From assembly GCA_004794785.1 (NCBI GenBank), contig SJOL01005932.1, positions 295,218 through 359,217 of the forward strand: DNA of 64,000 bases, in the 5' to 3' direction. Under the pieces are notes generated by a model. The model was not told the origin of the DNA. It saw nothing but the letters and a program-made list of their open reading frames with translations, and did no database searches. A program made the position numbers and the translations under genes. Each line of letters starts with the position of its first letter. The stretch's first letter is position 1. Shown piece by piece: positions 13,054 to 24,949 of the stretch. This DNA comes from Opisthorchis felineus. Its lineage: Eukaryota > Platyhelminthes > Trematoda > Opisthorchiida > Opisthorchiidae.

Positions 13054-13571
13054 CTGATATGTGGAAATATAAACGTCATACAATAAAATCCGGCGTTATT
13101 TAACTAATTTTTATGCATAAGTGAGTCTTCCGAACGCGTACTGTTCTTTAAAGTTACCGGTGCAACGTATCACTCTGCTCACGAGCTAGTGTGCCTTCCT
13201 ACCCCACCCCCCAACGAAAGGCCGCCCTCAAAGGCGACATCATTACCTAGTTCACATTAGGATCCTATAGTCATGTAGCATATTCCATTACCAACACTGG
13301 AGCAATCATAACTACCAACGAGTTTCCGGAATCTTATCTGAGTATCCAAGGAGAATAGCGCAGCGTAATTTTGGCACAAGTATAGCCACCACCTGTGCTT
13401 CAGTTGAGCTCACTGCCCCCCACTCTTAACCAAAGCCAAGGGGAAAAAAGCTATTTTCAGAACATTGCATGGGCAGTGAGATTAACATAAGTGAAGCGAT
13501 TGAAGTCACGTGTAGAATTAACTGGCTGTGTTGACCGGTTATGTTAAACAGATTCATACCGGCAAACTCAC

Positions 13572-13589
13572 CGGTTCTTCTTAACGCTT
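13572..13589 (-). CDS. micro-exon, 18 nt (ALRRT), tandem acceptor
   Basis: The donor is a consensus gtgagt and the acceptor cctggtccgttaag. Phase 1 reads xAA-ALRRT-G. A 10-bp unit (cgttaagaag on the minus strand) is tandemly duplicated across the acceptor. It creates alternative AGs 3 nt apart, one of which would give a 15-nt exon (LRRT). Confidence 0.5.
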
Positions 13590-14269
13590 CTTAACGGACC
13601 AGGTCCTCGTCACTGTTACGTTTTTTATGCTGGCTAGTGATGGCCAGTTTGGAGTGTAACATCACCGAACTAAGTCATCTATAAGTCCGCCGGACACAAC
13701 CTACAGATTTGTTTGGATAAAATTCAAAGTGTGAACAAAACAATAATTTCTACCAGAATCTGTAATGTGCCGTTTGTAATAGCACCCTAGTGTCAGAATA
13801 CGGTGTCTTCCGGTCCGACCATCCAAAATGTGCTTACTATGCAATTAAATACTTTGAAGGAGCACGCTGCGGCATATATGCGTATCTATGCGTTCCATTT
13901 GACCAAACCTTTTTTGATGTTTTTTGATTGAACAAAATATTGTAACATCGGTTGAGCCTATTTCATCCATTGTGGTCAGGTGGCTCCATACAGAATTCAG
14001 CACAGTCTTACAGTCTCATTTTTGGAAAATCAGTGATATTTGGTTTAGTGAGATTAGGATGATACTCCACCAAGAATGCAGTAAGTTTGGAAAAAAACTT
14101 TGTATCTTTGTGGGACTTACAAATTGGTGGGTCTCCTTTCGTTATACAGAACAGAGCAAAAGCAATCATTGACATCATTTTCTACATGCCTTTCTTCGTG
14201 ACGGAGTTTCTTAACCAGTAAATTATCCGAAAGTCTGCAACGCCAAAATTCTCTGCGTTTTGTCAGGTG

Positions 14270-14365
14270 CACACTGCAGATGATTCCCAATAAGGATGGA
14301 ACAGCTATACAGTTCTCAGCTTTTCAGCACAGACTGGCCTCACTCATAGGAGGAAATCTCAGCTG
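14270..14365 (+). repeat. SINE-like element B, partial copy a
   Basis: Shares the core tgatgattccca..aaggatg.aacagct.tacagt..ctc with copies at 35561 (+), 44700 (-) and 63725 (-). The tRNA-like head is missing or too diverged to see. Confidence 0.5.
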
Positions 14366-14397
14366 AAAGTTGGAATTTTGTCCTGTTCATTTTACAG

Positions 14398-14602
14398 GTG
14401 TGCTTCAAAACAAAAATTCAACCGAAACAGTTTTAATTTCCGTTACAACCAAAGAAAGACGCATATTCGAGACCGACACGTTCTTTGGTAGAATTTCTGG
14501 ATTTAACCAAATTTTCGTGAACGCTGCAAATATTTCCGGCGCTGGTCTGCTTGACTTCCAATCTTTGACTCGCACAAATAATGGACTTTTGAGTGTAACT
14601 AG
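14398..14602 (+). CDS. possible plus-strand exon, 205 nt
   Basis: The acceptor is tcctgttcattttacag and the donor ag-gtaaaa. The interval is open from intron phase 1 through to phase 2. It starts VLQNKNSTETVLISV and ends RTNNGLLSVT. No family was recognised and no partner exon on the same strand was found nearby. It lies inside an intron of the minus-strand gene. A 205-nt open interval can arise by chance, so this is tentative. Confidence 0.22.
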
Positions 14603-15216
14603 GTAAAAAAACTTACGTTGCCTTCTAAAAAAAGGCATACACTACAGGACCGTGGTCTCTTGGGGTTGTGCAACCTTGGTTTGCGAACATAGAGTCTACC
14701 TCCAGCGATACAAACGTAGATGTTAGGCTTTGACATTGAAAAACGGATCGACCGCGTAAACGAGCAACCCAATCTCAAGTCTAGTTGTCGCCTTTCACGT
14801 AGACAGGAGCATCCTCATACAACCCGCCAACAGCTTGGTCTCTCTTTCTCCCGAAAATGTTGCAAATACAGTCCGTTTTGTTTGAAAATCCTACCAACTC
14901 TAAAGATCCGACTATTTTAAGTGACAAACTGGCTGTAAAATTAATGATTTCTTAATATAAACAAAAAGTTCGCACTATCCCACGTTTCCATCTCCAAAAT
15001 CACTTCCGGATTATCCTACTTGAAGTGCGTTTGTTCGGAGGCAATAAGTAGTCAAATGTGAAAATTGTAGACAAAATCTTAAGTTGACAAACTAAGTGGA
15101 AGGTTTGTGTTTTTCGTTAAGTATTTTATTTTTGTCCCGCGCAACATGTGTAGAATAAAATAGCATTTGGTTCACTACAGTGACGTTTAACCGAGTACGA
15201 TATACTATGAGCTTAC

Positions 15217-15234
15217 CGCAATCCTGAGGTGGCG
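15217..15234 (-). CDS. micro-exon, 18 nt (PPQDC)
   Basis: The exon is CGCCACCTCAGGATTGCG, with acceptor atcacggttcaaaaacag and donor gtaagc. Phase 1 reads xCG-PPQDC-G. The PPQ matches the PPQ of the 27147-27164 exon. Confidence 0.5.
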
Positions 15235-18200
15235 CTGTTTTTGAACCGTGATAGTCAGAAACGTTATCCTACGTTTTGTAAAGCTTTTGCTGTGCATTTA
15301 CAAAGAGCATTTAAGAAAATGAACATTAATTTTGCCAGTTTAGCAGTTCTCTTAAGCCTTATGCATTACATATTGTTCAAGTGTATATACTGGTTTCATT
15401 CGTTTTCAAACCGAATAAACACACACAGACTTGGCCATAAATGAATGAAATCTATTAGTTTATTCAAAAATATATGGCGATTTCAAGAGGCTACAAAGTT
15501 CCGAGCTATCACTGAAAAAATACACAAATAATTTCAGTGAAGCGGTGGTTATTAGGCTTTGATTTACCTGGAATAGCAAAACGAATGTCAAATTTACTTA
15601 GCATTGGTGAAAGTATTCCTTAACAGCCAATTAATATTGAACCTGATGCGTTAGAGTGGAGAGTCTGAATTACGGTAGATAGTTTGCAATAGAAAACAAT
15701 TTACTTAAATCGGATGTGTCTAGGTATTGGAAGCTCGGGTGAGTTGATGGCCTGTTGATTTGGTGGCAATTGGTATGTTATACGAGTGTAGTATTTGGCT
15801 AGCAAAGTTTAGTCATCGTGTGAGCAAACGACATCTGTGCGCTTTTTAACTGGCGAATCCTAGAATTGCGCTTACGTGTTTTGATTTTTAAAGTGTGGTT
15901 GATATTTAAAACGTGCGTGGTTGACATTGTCCGACATCTACCTTGATTGGTCATTCTTGCATTTGTGTTGTACTCTGGTCTGATTTTATAGCATTCGGTT
16001 GATCCACTTGTTAGCTCATTCTGCCTTATTTGTTCGTGGTATTCCAACCGGTGTTCACGCCAATGGTTGGTTGCTTGAATGCCTTCTGCTCAACGAGCCA
16101 ATCGGATGCAGAAAAACCAGACCACAACGCAAAGCAAATAAGAAAATAAGAAATTAGATTAAGTGCAAATTAACACACAATCAACCACTTTGCGGGTAAT
16201 ACCCAGTGCGCAGAAACCGTACAATCGCAAGGATAATTTGCGTGTCGCCCATTCTGTAGTGCACTTTTTATTTCCCATCACGTTTTGCCGAACGTTTGCA
16301 AGCCAAATTCCAAGCTTCGCGAAAAGATTAGCTACCATGTATCCGAGAGCTTTGCAGTTCAAATTGGATTCCAAAACTGAGATCTGAAAATTTAAAACTG
16401 TTTGGCAACGCAACGTCTCCTCGCCTTACTAGAAACAACCAGGGAAACCGTCGCACTTAAAACGCAATGTCACGAATGAAATGAGCAATTATTGAAAATC
16501 CAGTGTATACCAATACAGAGCATTACACAAACTACGGTCTACTGAAGTGTTTCAGAAAAAGAGTATTCCTATTTTGTGTACTAAATAGTTACATTTGAAT
16601 GATCAGTGTTTGCTGTGGATAAATCCACATTCCATTTGAGAAACACTGGACCAGGTGCAAGTAATTTGTATCCGTGGTGGCCACGTATGGCGTTCGCGAT
16701 CCTGGTTATGCGTAAACTAACATTTTCAGGTGTGATTAATTGCATGCACAAATTTCCACTGTCAAAAACCTCAACTTGCACAATCCAGTCGAATTGAATA
16801 ATTATGCGAAAACTGATAAACCTTTAATATTATTTTTGGATGTCTCTATTATCAGGTGACTAAACTTCAAAACCAATAGATCTACTTTGAAACCGTAAAA
16901 AAGTATATAGCATGACAATTTGTTTCAAAATTTCATGAGGAGGTTCCTTACAGTAGGATGGTGGTGGTTCAGCTTCTGTAACAGGGAAAACGTTGTTTCG
17001 GGATTTCGATCCCTTTTTGTTAATTTTGGTTTGCATTTTAAAAAGAAACTTATTAAAAACGTAACAGATTGATCAGTTATCGCAAAAGTAGAGCAGTTCT
17101 CTTGGTGTAGTTGTGAAAAAACTGGTTCGGTATATTATTAACCGTAAAAGTACCAGACAAATTGATTCTAATGAGCGTTGTGTAACTATGTGAATGCGTA
17201 GCTGAAGTTCAGTACTATTTGAACCCTGTTTATTTAAATCGGACTATGCCAAATTTTGTCTTAATTTGGAAACGGACGTGGCGCAAATGGATGACAAGAT
17301 TTCGGTCTCAATGGCTTCCAAAAATTTTGACATTTAGGTTCGAACGTTCACGTTATAGCACGCAAAGTCATACGTTAAATAATACGCATAAAAGTGTGAC
17401 TTCAACCTCATTCTTTTATTTGCAACAATTTGGCAGAATGCAAAATGCACAACTTGAAATATGGCTGAATGCCATCAGAACGTCAGACATACAGAGTTCA
17501 TTTAGGTATTTCAAAGAAAACTCTTGTGAGGCGGGAAGAAGCCAAAAAGGGACGGACAATTAGAGAGCAACTACTAAGTGTATCACTATCGTCATCAAGA
17601 CTTCTTCAACGGACTGGATATGATTCGTGTCACTCAGTTCCAAACTTTTCACCAGGTAGAAGCGAAAAATCCTGACGAAAGGCGTGCAAAACCCAAAAGT
17701 TCTCTAAAGTCTGGAAGCTCTTCTTTCCAAAACTTTCGAGCCAGCCATATATTTGGTTAAGCTCTCCAACCTACGATAATAGCATACTTGGCTGACTCAT
17801 CCACCCTCGAAATTCTGCCAACGTCCATAAGCCGACTGATAATGAAGGGAACAACGGGACTGGCTAGCTTAACCACGGAAGTGTTCAGGCTAAAAGGACA
17901 AACACTATGGGACTGACTACCATTTGTAAACATTTCTGTAGCCGTATGGATTTAAACACCTAGACGATACGTTCGGGGAGCGCCAGGTAGCACTTACTTG
18001 GTATATAACTAGAGAAGGTGTGGTATCGCCCGGAAACTTGAGCCATTATTCGGATAACGCCCTAGTCCAAGTGGTAACCAATTAACGGGGGGTTGCATAA
18101 TTTGTATAAACCATATCGCTGGTTTTCGCTGCTGACGTCTCGACATGTCTGTTTGCTGATCCTGTTACCCTGAGTATATAAAGAACTTAAAACCCTGCTT

Positions 18201-20246
18201 CAATCATCATATTCGACTCAGTGCAAACCAAGTGCCTTCCCTAATGTGCACAGGTGTCTTACAGTTTGGCCACTGATGAGAGACAAATACCAGTTACTAA
18301 TTTAATGCAGGTCAATTAAAAAACTTGTTCCTGCTCTTTGAAATAGTTTAGAACTTAAGTTGACGTGAAGGTTCCCCAGAGCACTGCATTCCTTTGTAGA
18401 CTGTCGGTTAATTTAGTCCATTGCGACGCAAGCAGTTGGCTGCATCCAGGGCAGGTAATTTGACGTCATCACGGTGAAGTTGGCTTCTTGTTTGGTAATG
18501 CTACTTTCGCCGCGAAAAGCGTAGAGGATACGATTTGAATGAAGAGAATGGTTTTGATAGATTGATTGACATCATGAACCCGGGAGTGAGCACAGACGAC
18601 CTGGGATTCATGGGCAGCATTTAACTTAAAAAAGTCGAAACGTTGGCAGCCATGAGTTTATCCTGAATCTGGATGAATGACTCCAATATTTTCTAATAGT
18701 TCCTTTGAACTTTATGCTTTAAAGGATGTTATTGTTGACTCGTGACGTTTCTCAGCAAATCGAAAATACTGAATGCTTTGGATATTTTCTAGCATTGCTG
18801 TGCTCAAAAATCACTCCCCTTTTTCCTTGCATACTTTGATATTTTTTAGTGAAGCGTTTAGTCATACCATCTTTCTGAACTTCCTCAGTTACCGAAAAAT
18901 AATTTTGAGATTTGTGACCGAGGGATCTGCAAAATTTTTCGGAGCTATCCTGACCCAAAATGGATACGGATATTTTCTAATAACAGTTACCTTGTCTGCG
19001 GCCGCATCCGCTCATGTATGTTGCTAATGGTCACGTACTCAGTCCATGCTTGTTTGAGTAACAAAGCATGTGACTACCTCGCGAAACTGCCGATGGCCAT
19101 TTTCATCTACTGGTTAAATTCTGAAGGTTTTAATAATCTTAGATAGGGCGAGCGGAAACATCCCCCGTTGGGAACAGTTAGTTCGATTACGGCTTTTAGT
19201 TAAATGGCTTACAGTGATACGGCTTGAAATTTGCTTTGTTCTCTTCGTAATTTAGACAGTTGCAACACCGCGGATCTCACAAACCTAGCCAAGCTTTCGC
19301 TTGCGAAGTGAAATCAAACTGCTACTAAATCTGGATTTATGCTGCCCGCTTTACAGTCTATCATTTTAAACAACTTTCTGGATACTGGAAACACATGCTT
19401 GTGTTCTCTTTGAATGCATTGCAAAGCTGTCTTATATACCTCAAACATCAACGCAAGTCATCTTTTTCAAAGCCACAATTTTGAGTTCCTTGGAATCGAT
19501 ACATTCATTTATTTAGACATGTTATTACTTTTCTGGTACTAAGGAGTACAAGTTTCTTGAAACAGTTGCCGTCACGTGTGATCGGATTTATGCGGGTAGG
19601 TTTGTTTTTAAATATCGCGGATTGTGATTTGAACTAGTTTAAAACAACCCACTTCAAGCTTTCAATGTCCTTGTCTGGCCATTAAGACAGTGAAAAGTAG
19701 GGTTTTCCAAACGAATCTATTAAAAGCCAGGGATTTAAAACAGAGGCTTATTTGGATTCAGAAGCTAGCATCTAATGCGCGTTGTCGACCTCACAGAGTT
19801 TCAGGTTCTAAGAAGTATTTCCCCAGTAATTCCTAGGTCCCCCCACATAATGTCATCATCCACAACATTGGTCTCGCTGATCCTTGTCAGATATGTTCAT
19901 TGTTGTCTTTCCCTACACGGCTAAACACGAAGTAACGAGTGTACCAGTCTACCTACTCCTCAAGGGCATTGCAACACGTAGGCCAGTCTACAGTGTGGTA
20001 ACAGCTTACATTGTATAACTTAAAGGACTGCCTGCATAGGAACCAGTACAATATACACCCCAAAGTTTCTCGCCTGGTAGAATTTTCAGACTAGCTGCTA
20101 GATGATTGCGTTCCTGTTTTCCTGAAAGCACATCTTTGTTGGTCATCAATATCTCCTCCGTTCTACGACTTGATTGCAGCAGCTAATTTGGAGGCTATGT
20201 ATGGAGCAAGATGCATGCGAGATGAAGGAATGGAACTGGTACTTAC
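15235..20246. other. long intron-like stretch, no exon recognised
   Basis: About 5 kb without a minus-strand micro-exon that meets the site, length and phase criteria. A pair of overlapping open frames around 16581-16797, one on each strand, was examined but has no convincing splice-site pair. Confidence 0.35.
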
Positions 20247-20342
20247 CATCAAGTAGTGGTTTTTCTGAATCCGGAAGTGTGGAAAAAAAGGATGCATGAT
20301 AGTTCCCCAATAATTGTCTTAACATTCGCTTTGCAAACAAGT
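20247..20342 (-). CDS. longest internal exon, 96 nt, anchors the frame
   Basis: The acceptor is agtttatttcaacttcag and the donor gatg-gtaagt, both near consensus. Only phase 1 is open over the whole 96 nt; the other two frames hit stops. The peptide starts LFAKRMLRQLLG and ends PDSEKPLLD, and the junction residue would be Asp if the upstream exon ends in G. It is three to five times longer than its neighbours. The N-terminal part looks basic and amphipathic, and the C-terminal part acidic. The family was not recognised. Confidence 0.65.
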
Positions 20343-22035
20343 CTGAAGTTGAAATAAACTAGATTTTTTTCCAGTCCCGACACTATTGTTTAAATGTATT
20401 TGTCACGAAGACATTCGCGGTGCGTCGTAAAACATTATTGGCACACTAAATTTAGTGCTCTTCTGTACATATTTTTTACTGAAATTTAATTTTCATTATA
20501 AAAGGAAACTTTCCACTGGCTTATGGAGTTGTTTGAGCTTGTAGCAGGCAAAATAACTGCCCAGTGGTCATAGAATGTTTACACATTTACCCCAAGATCA
20601 AATTGCCCTACGAAGCTCAGTCGAATCACTCAAGTCACGCAGTTTTGATTAGCCTAAGTCGAAGCATAAAGTGGAATCCCTTACCCGAACTGACAAGCTG
20701 TTTGGCGATCCATCACCCTGTGAATGCCTACTTCTTGGAGCCAAGTAGCGCACATTTTACGCCTAATTATAACACGCGCACTTCAACCATCCAATGTACC
20801 GTAGGTGGAATGGGCCGTTGAACGTGGCTTATATAGCAGAATACTTGCGGTGAATTCTAGACACATCCGTTTAGAATATATTACAAGGATTATTGCTGCC
20901 TGCGTTTGCTGCATTTGACATGAGATTTCTTGGGAAATGTCGTCAGTGACTCAAATCCCCTCATTGTGAAGGAGGAACTTCCACACCAGTAGTCAAAGGC
21001 AATGACGTTATCCGCCAGGGCGACGTGTTTCAGTTCTAGAGAGACCATTCCATTTTCAAGGTAACTGACTAACCTGAATGTAAATGTTGAGGACGGGTTG
21101 GAACTGAAATGGAGACCGGTTGGATTCGTGTTATAATCATATCTGCAGCGGAAGTTTGTCAGGCAACCACAAAAGCAACCCTATATAGCAAGAATTTTGA
21201 AAAAATTGAGGGATGTGAGTTCCAGTGAAAATAAATGGAAATAACCGCGCACTACTGTTGGTTCGCTGCTCAGAACTACAATTTAGACAGATGCGTTTAA
21301 AACACGTGTGGTTAAAACAGGCTTGAAGGATCCCGCGTGAAGTTCAAATGTGTGTATTTTGGTTTATCAGAGTATCGGGTGCAAGGGTGCCTAGCATCTT
21401 ACTTTCAAAGCATAATGGAGTTTTAGAACTCAAAGACATAAAAAATATATCAGTGAAAAAAAAATCAATGAGCTTAAATGCAATCTGAAGGTGCTGGAAT
21501 TGGAGCATTAATGGACTGTGCCGTAGTCCAATATAGGACGAACAGTCGAGTAGCGTGTTTGCGACTTCTGAGATTCGGGTGGTTCCACTTGATTCTATCC
21601 TTTGAGATATTTTTCAACTGGAGGTGCTACGCAAACTCCACCTCATGTTTAACTTGGGTATCGCTAAATATAATTTATGACAGATTCAGGTAGAAATGTC
21701 TTGCTTCTCTAGTCAAAACCAAATTAGTTTGCAAGCAAATGTATTTCACACCGGACTGCTTTGCTGTGAATGACCTGTGGATTACTGAACCATAATATAT
21801 CCTTGATTGTTGCGCACACAGCTTCCTCCTAGACATACTTGAGTTCCATGGCGCAATAGAACTTTTTGCTAAGGTATATCAAGCATCCTGCGCCTGTAGG
21901 CTTTTTTCCCATTAAGCTGATCTTCCAACTATTGAAATGGGATGACTAAACATGCAAACCGCGAACAGAAATACATCTGGGGATATAGATTCCCACCTGG
22001 GCTATTTCATCGCCATCCTGTTATTTGAAGTTCAG

Positions 22036-22141
22036 AATGGACATTTGTGGACATTTGTAGCAACTGAAACACGAGGCGGCCTGGTGCAGCACATTCAGTT
22101 GCCTGGAATCACCACAAACGAGAGATTCAGCTTGGTTCCAG
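22036..22141 (+). CDS. possible plus-strand exon, 106 nt
   Basis: The acceptor is cctgttatttgaagttcag and the donor ccag-gtgagt. The reading NGHLWTFVATETRGGLVQHI continues to ERFSLVP and ends in phase 1. The last 30 bases and the start of the following intron recur at 52239-52320. Alternative acceptors downstream (22217 or 22266) would both end the frame soon after. The family was not recognised. Confidence 0.22.
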
Positions 22142-22200
22142 GTGAGTCTCTCGAAAAACCAAATTTATTTGCAAATGAGTGTATTTCGCTAATTCCTTGG
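22109..22200. repeat. dispersed repeat, copy 1
   Basis: About 80 bp, roughly 85% identical by eye to 52239-52320. The shared part includes cgagagattcagc, the ccaggtgagtctctcg motif and gcaaatgagtgtatttc. Confidence 0.7.
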
Positions 22201-22265
22201 TCCTGTTTTTTTACAGTCATGGAGATTTTTATTCCGTCTACTTGGTTCTAAATATATTTACACAG

Positions 22266-22399
22266 ATCAACAGAATGGACTTTGCGTGCCTCTAGACGTC
22301 TCATCTCTAGATATACCAGATCCTCTCAAACTGAGCCTGATTACCACCTGTTGGACTGCCGTCTCAGCGATGCGACTTTCACTAGGCAGCGCAATCTAA
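22266..22399 (+). CDS. possible terminal plus-strand exon
   Basis: The acceptor is tatatttacacag. Joined in phase 1 to the 22036-22141 exon, it reads DQQNGLCVPLDVSSLDIPDP and continues to a TAA at 22397-22399. A stronger acceptor at 22216 would give a different, very short end. Tentative. Confidence 0.17.
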
Positions 22400-24599
22400 A
22401 ATGGTACTTGTTATTAAATGATTGTAGATTTTTAACATTTTGCACAAAAAATCAAAATTTGGAGTTTATTTCAACTGCCTTAAATGCAATAGACACATCT
22501 GAAATGAAAATTGCGTTGCCTCAAATTAAAAATTTAACAGTTCATTCGGTTGACTGGTCAGGGTTTATTAAAATAACATATACCAACGCATACCGGATGG
22601 GAGAACGCCATTCAACAGGGAATAAAATTTTTTAGTTAAGTTCAGCGAAATACACCCGTTTGCATACCGATTTCGTTTTAACGAGAGGCTGACCACAAAC
22701 CCAACTAGACCTCTCGTTTAGGATATACGTAAGCTAAGTTTGTTTTCGCACTCGAGTAGTGTAAAAATTGAGGCTAAACCCAATGACTCCTTGCTTTGTT
22801 TGATGAGATGGGCATTTCATGACCGTTTCATGGTTCCAGTCAACTGCGCTCACAGTCAGGCAAGTTGAACTCTCCGGGATATCCTTGAATTTCCCTTTTT
22901 TCCGGTGTGCAAGATTTACCATTGAATAGAAAGATAATGATGGGTTTTGGATTTTAACAGGTAGTTCGCTAGCAAGACGGAAGTTGATGTCGATTATACG
23001 CTTAGTATGGTGGACTTCACTGGTTGAATGCACCCATTTTGTCGTTGGATATGTTTCCTCAGAGATGGATGTAACCAATCGATTTATTTATACTAGATAA
23101 CTTTGCATCGTGCTTGATAATCCCTAATGCTCGTGTCGATATTCCACGAAACAAAGTCCTTTTCTCCAAAATGAATTTATGACTTCAGTCTGCGTGTATG
23201 GGACGTAGGGAAAACAACTCATTTCGCCAGCTGCATCCCAATTTTCATTCCTGTTACTAATTTCTTTTTTCTAGGAGAAAAGGTGCCAGCCGAAAGCCGT
23301 GGAAAGGCCTCCCCTGATATCCACCCTTTATTATTTTCCGTTTGAAATAACCTTGTTTAAAAGGCTTGGCAGATTGTGTTTGGGATTTGGAGAGTTCCAC
23401 TACATCAAAGAACGATTCGCTTTTTCTAGATTGTTGGCAATTTTTTCTATTTGTTCTTTCAAATTCGACACCCAACACCTCCCGGTTTCAATGTTTTTGT
23501 GATATTGGGATTGTTTAGAGTTACAGAAGTTGTGATCCAGTGGATTCCGGCAATGCAACGCGCGTTGCGCATTGTCGGACTTGTGAAGTAATCACGTTAC
23601 GGTGTAACTACAAACAAGTAGGATGCAGTTCCAAAACTTCTAAAGTTTCCCGGATGCTCACAAGTGGTCGTCATCAAAAAATATGAAACTGCTACGCTGT
23701 GGTTCTCGGGTGTTTGGTTCTGTTTGAGTCAGCTTAAAAAATACGGCGATAAAACGTCTAATCACTCTCGTATCCTCACTAAATGGAACAGGGTAGTTAG
23801 AACTAGAAGTACTGTCAATTGTATGCAATCACTCACTGTTCCAAGGTGCCACAACTGAACCTGCAGAAAAAAAAGACCGCCTCAGATATTTTGCTCCTCA
23901 AACTGAGGTATATAAACACAGGTAATTTAATATTTTTATCATGCTAGAATAAAATTCCCAGGAAGGCATTTTGACTCAAAAGCTGCGCATTCATGACGAC
24001 GGTGAAAAACCTGAGACATCTACCGGTCTGCCCGCTACAAAACTACAGATGTAAAAGCAAGCGCCGCTGTTTGCAAAGCTTCGACGCCCATTCGGAGAGT
24101 TTGGACATTTCACTTTGTGGTTTTGACGCCCCGAAAGCTGAGTCACAAACTTTGGAGAATTGTTTTAGTTGATTTTCGACTTCCATGAAATCAGGCGATA
24201 ATACGATGACAGCATAGGACACAGAGATGCTGGTACCGACTGGAAAATCGGGCGGCTAGAGACAGATGTTGCCTGTCACTTTGCTTAAACACTTATTTAA
24301 TGGGTTAACGGAATCCGATAACAATGCACATATGGAGCATAAAATTTAGTAACTCTCTAAAAAGTCAATTCTATTAAAAATGCCTCTGTCGTTATAGGCC
24401 TGCAATAAATCACTACGTGAATTGCTTGACCTAGGTAATCCTAATTGCTAATATAAATTTTATCCTGTGAACGAAAATGTTTCATCTCCGAGGGAAATTT
24501 GCTAAAGAGATGTTGCCTGCAGTGAGTTTAGCAGGTTTATCTGGGGGTACAACGTGGTTACATTGGATAAATACGGTGGCTGCAGCATTGTTAGTGCCA

Positions 24600-24800
24600 A
24601 GTCCTGTCCTGTGGTCAAACTGCTTGGTATTCAACCACTAGTCGGGAGGTTGTGGATTTAGATTTTTCTGACGTTTTGCTAGGTGCGCACTGCTTATGAC
24701 TCAGAACAGGGCTGATACATCTGTACAATGATTTTCGGCCGTTTAATATGGGCATTCAGAGTGACAACTCTGTTGACAGCGTCGCTTTTACTGACAGGTT
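24600..24800 (+). repeat. SINE-like element B, diverged copy b
   Basis: The tRNA-like segment accactagtcgggaggttgtgg resembles accactggtcggatggtcgcgg in the 35561 copy. It is followed by a diverged version of the B core (gactcagaacagggctgatacatctgtac is part of that stretch in broken form). Confidence 0.45.
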
Positions 24801-24925
24801 CGGCGAAACATTTGGAATAAACCATTTCTATCAACTGTTATGTGGCCTTGCGCAGTGTTATCATAAAATAACAAAGAGGAGAAAGACACGCTTATAAGAT
24901 GCTTAGACACAAGAAAGAACCCTAC

Positions 24926-24949
24926 CTCGTGGAACGTTTTCGTTTGCCA
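24926..24949 (-). CDS. micro-exon, 24 nt (ANENVPR)
   Basis: The acceptor is tgtgcctatatattgcag and the donor gtaggg. Phase 1 reads xTG-ANENVPR-G, giving Val at the junction after a G-ending exon. The donor is somewhat weaker than the gtaag set. Confidence 0.5.

Larger units (their letters stand above)
20343..24925. other. long intron-like stretch with tentative plus-strand exons
   Basis: No minus-strand micro-exon was recognised. It contains a possible two-exon plus-strand structure (22036-22141 and 22266-22399), a short repeat shared with 52239-52320, and a SINE-like element B copy near 24600-24800. Confidence 0.35.
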
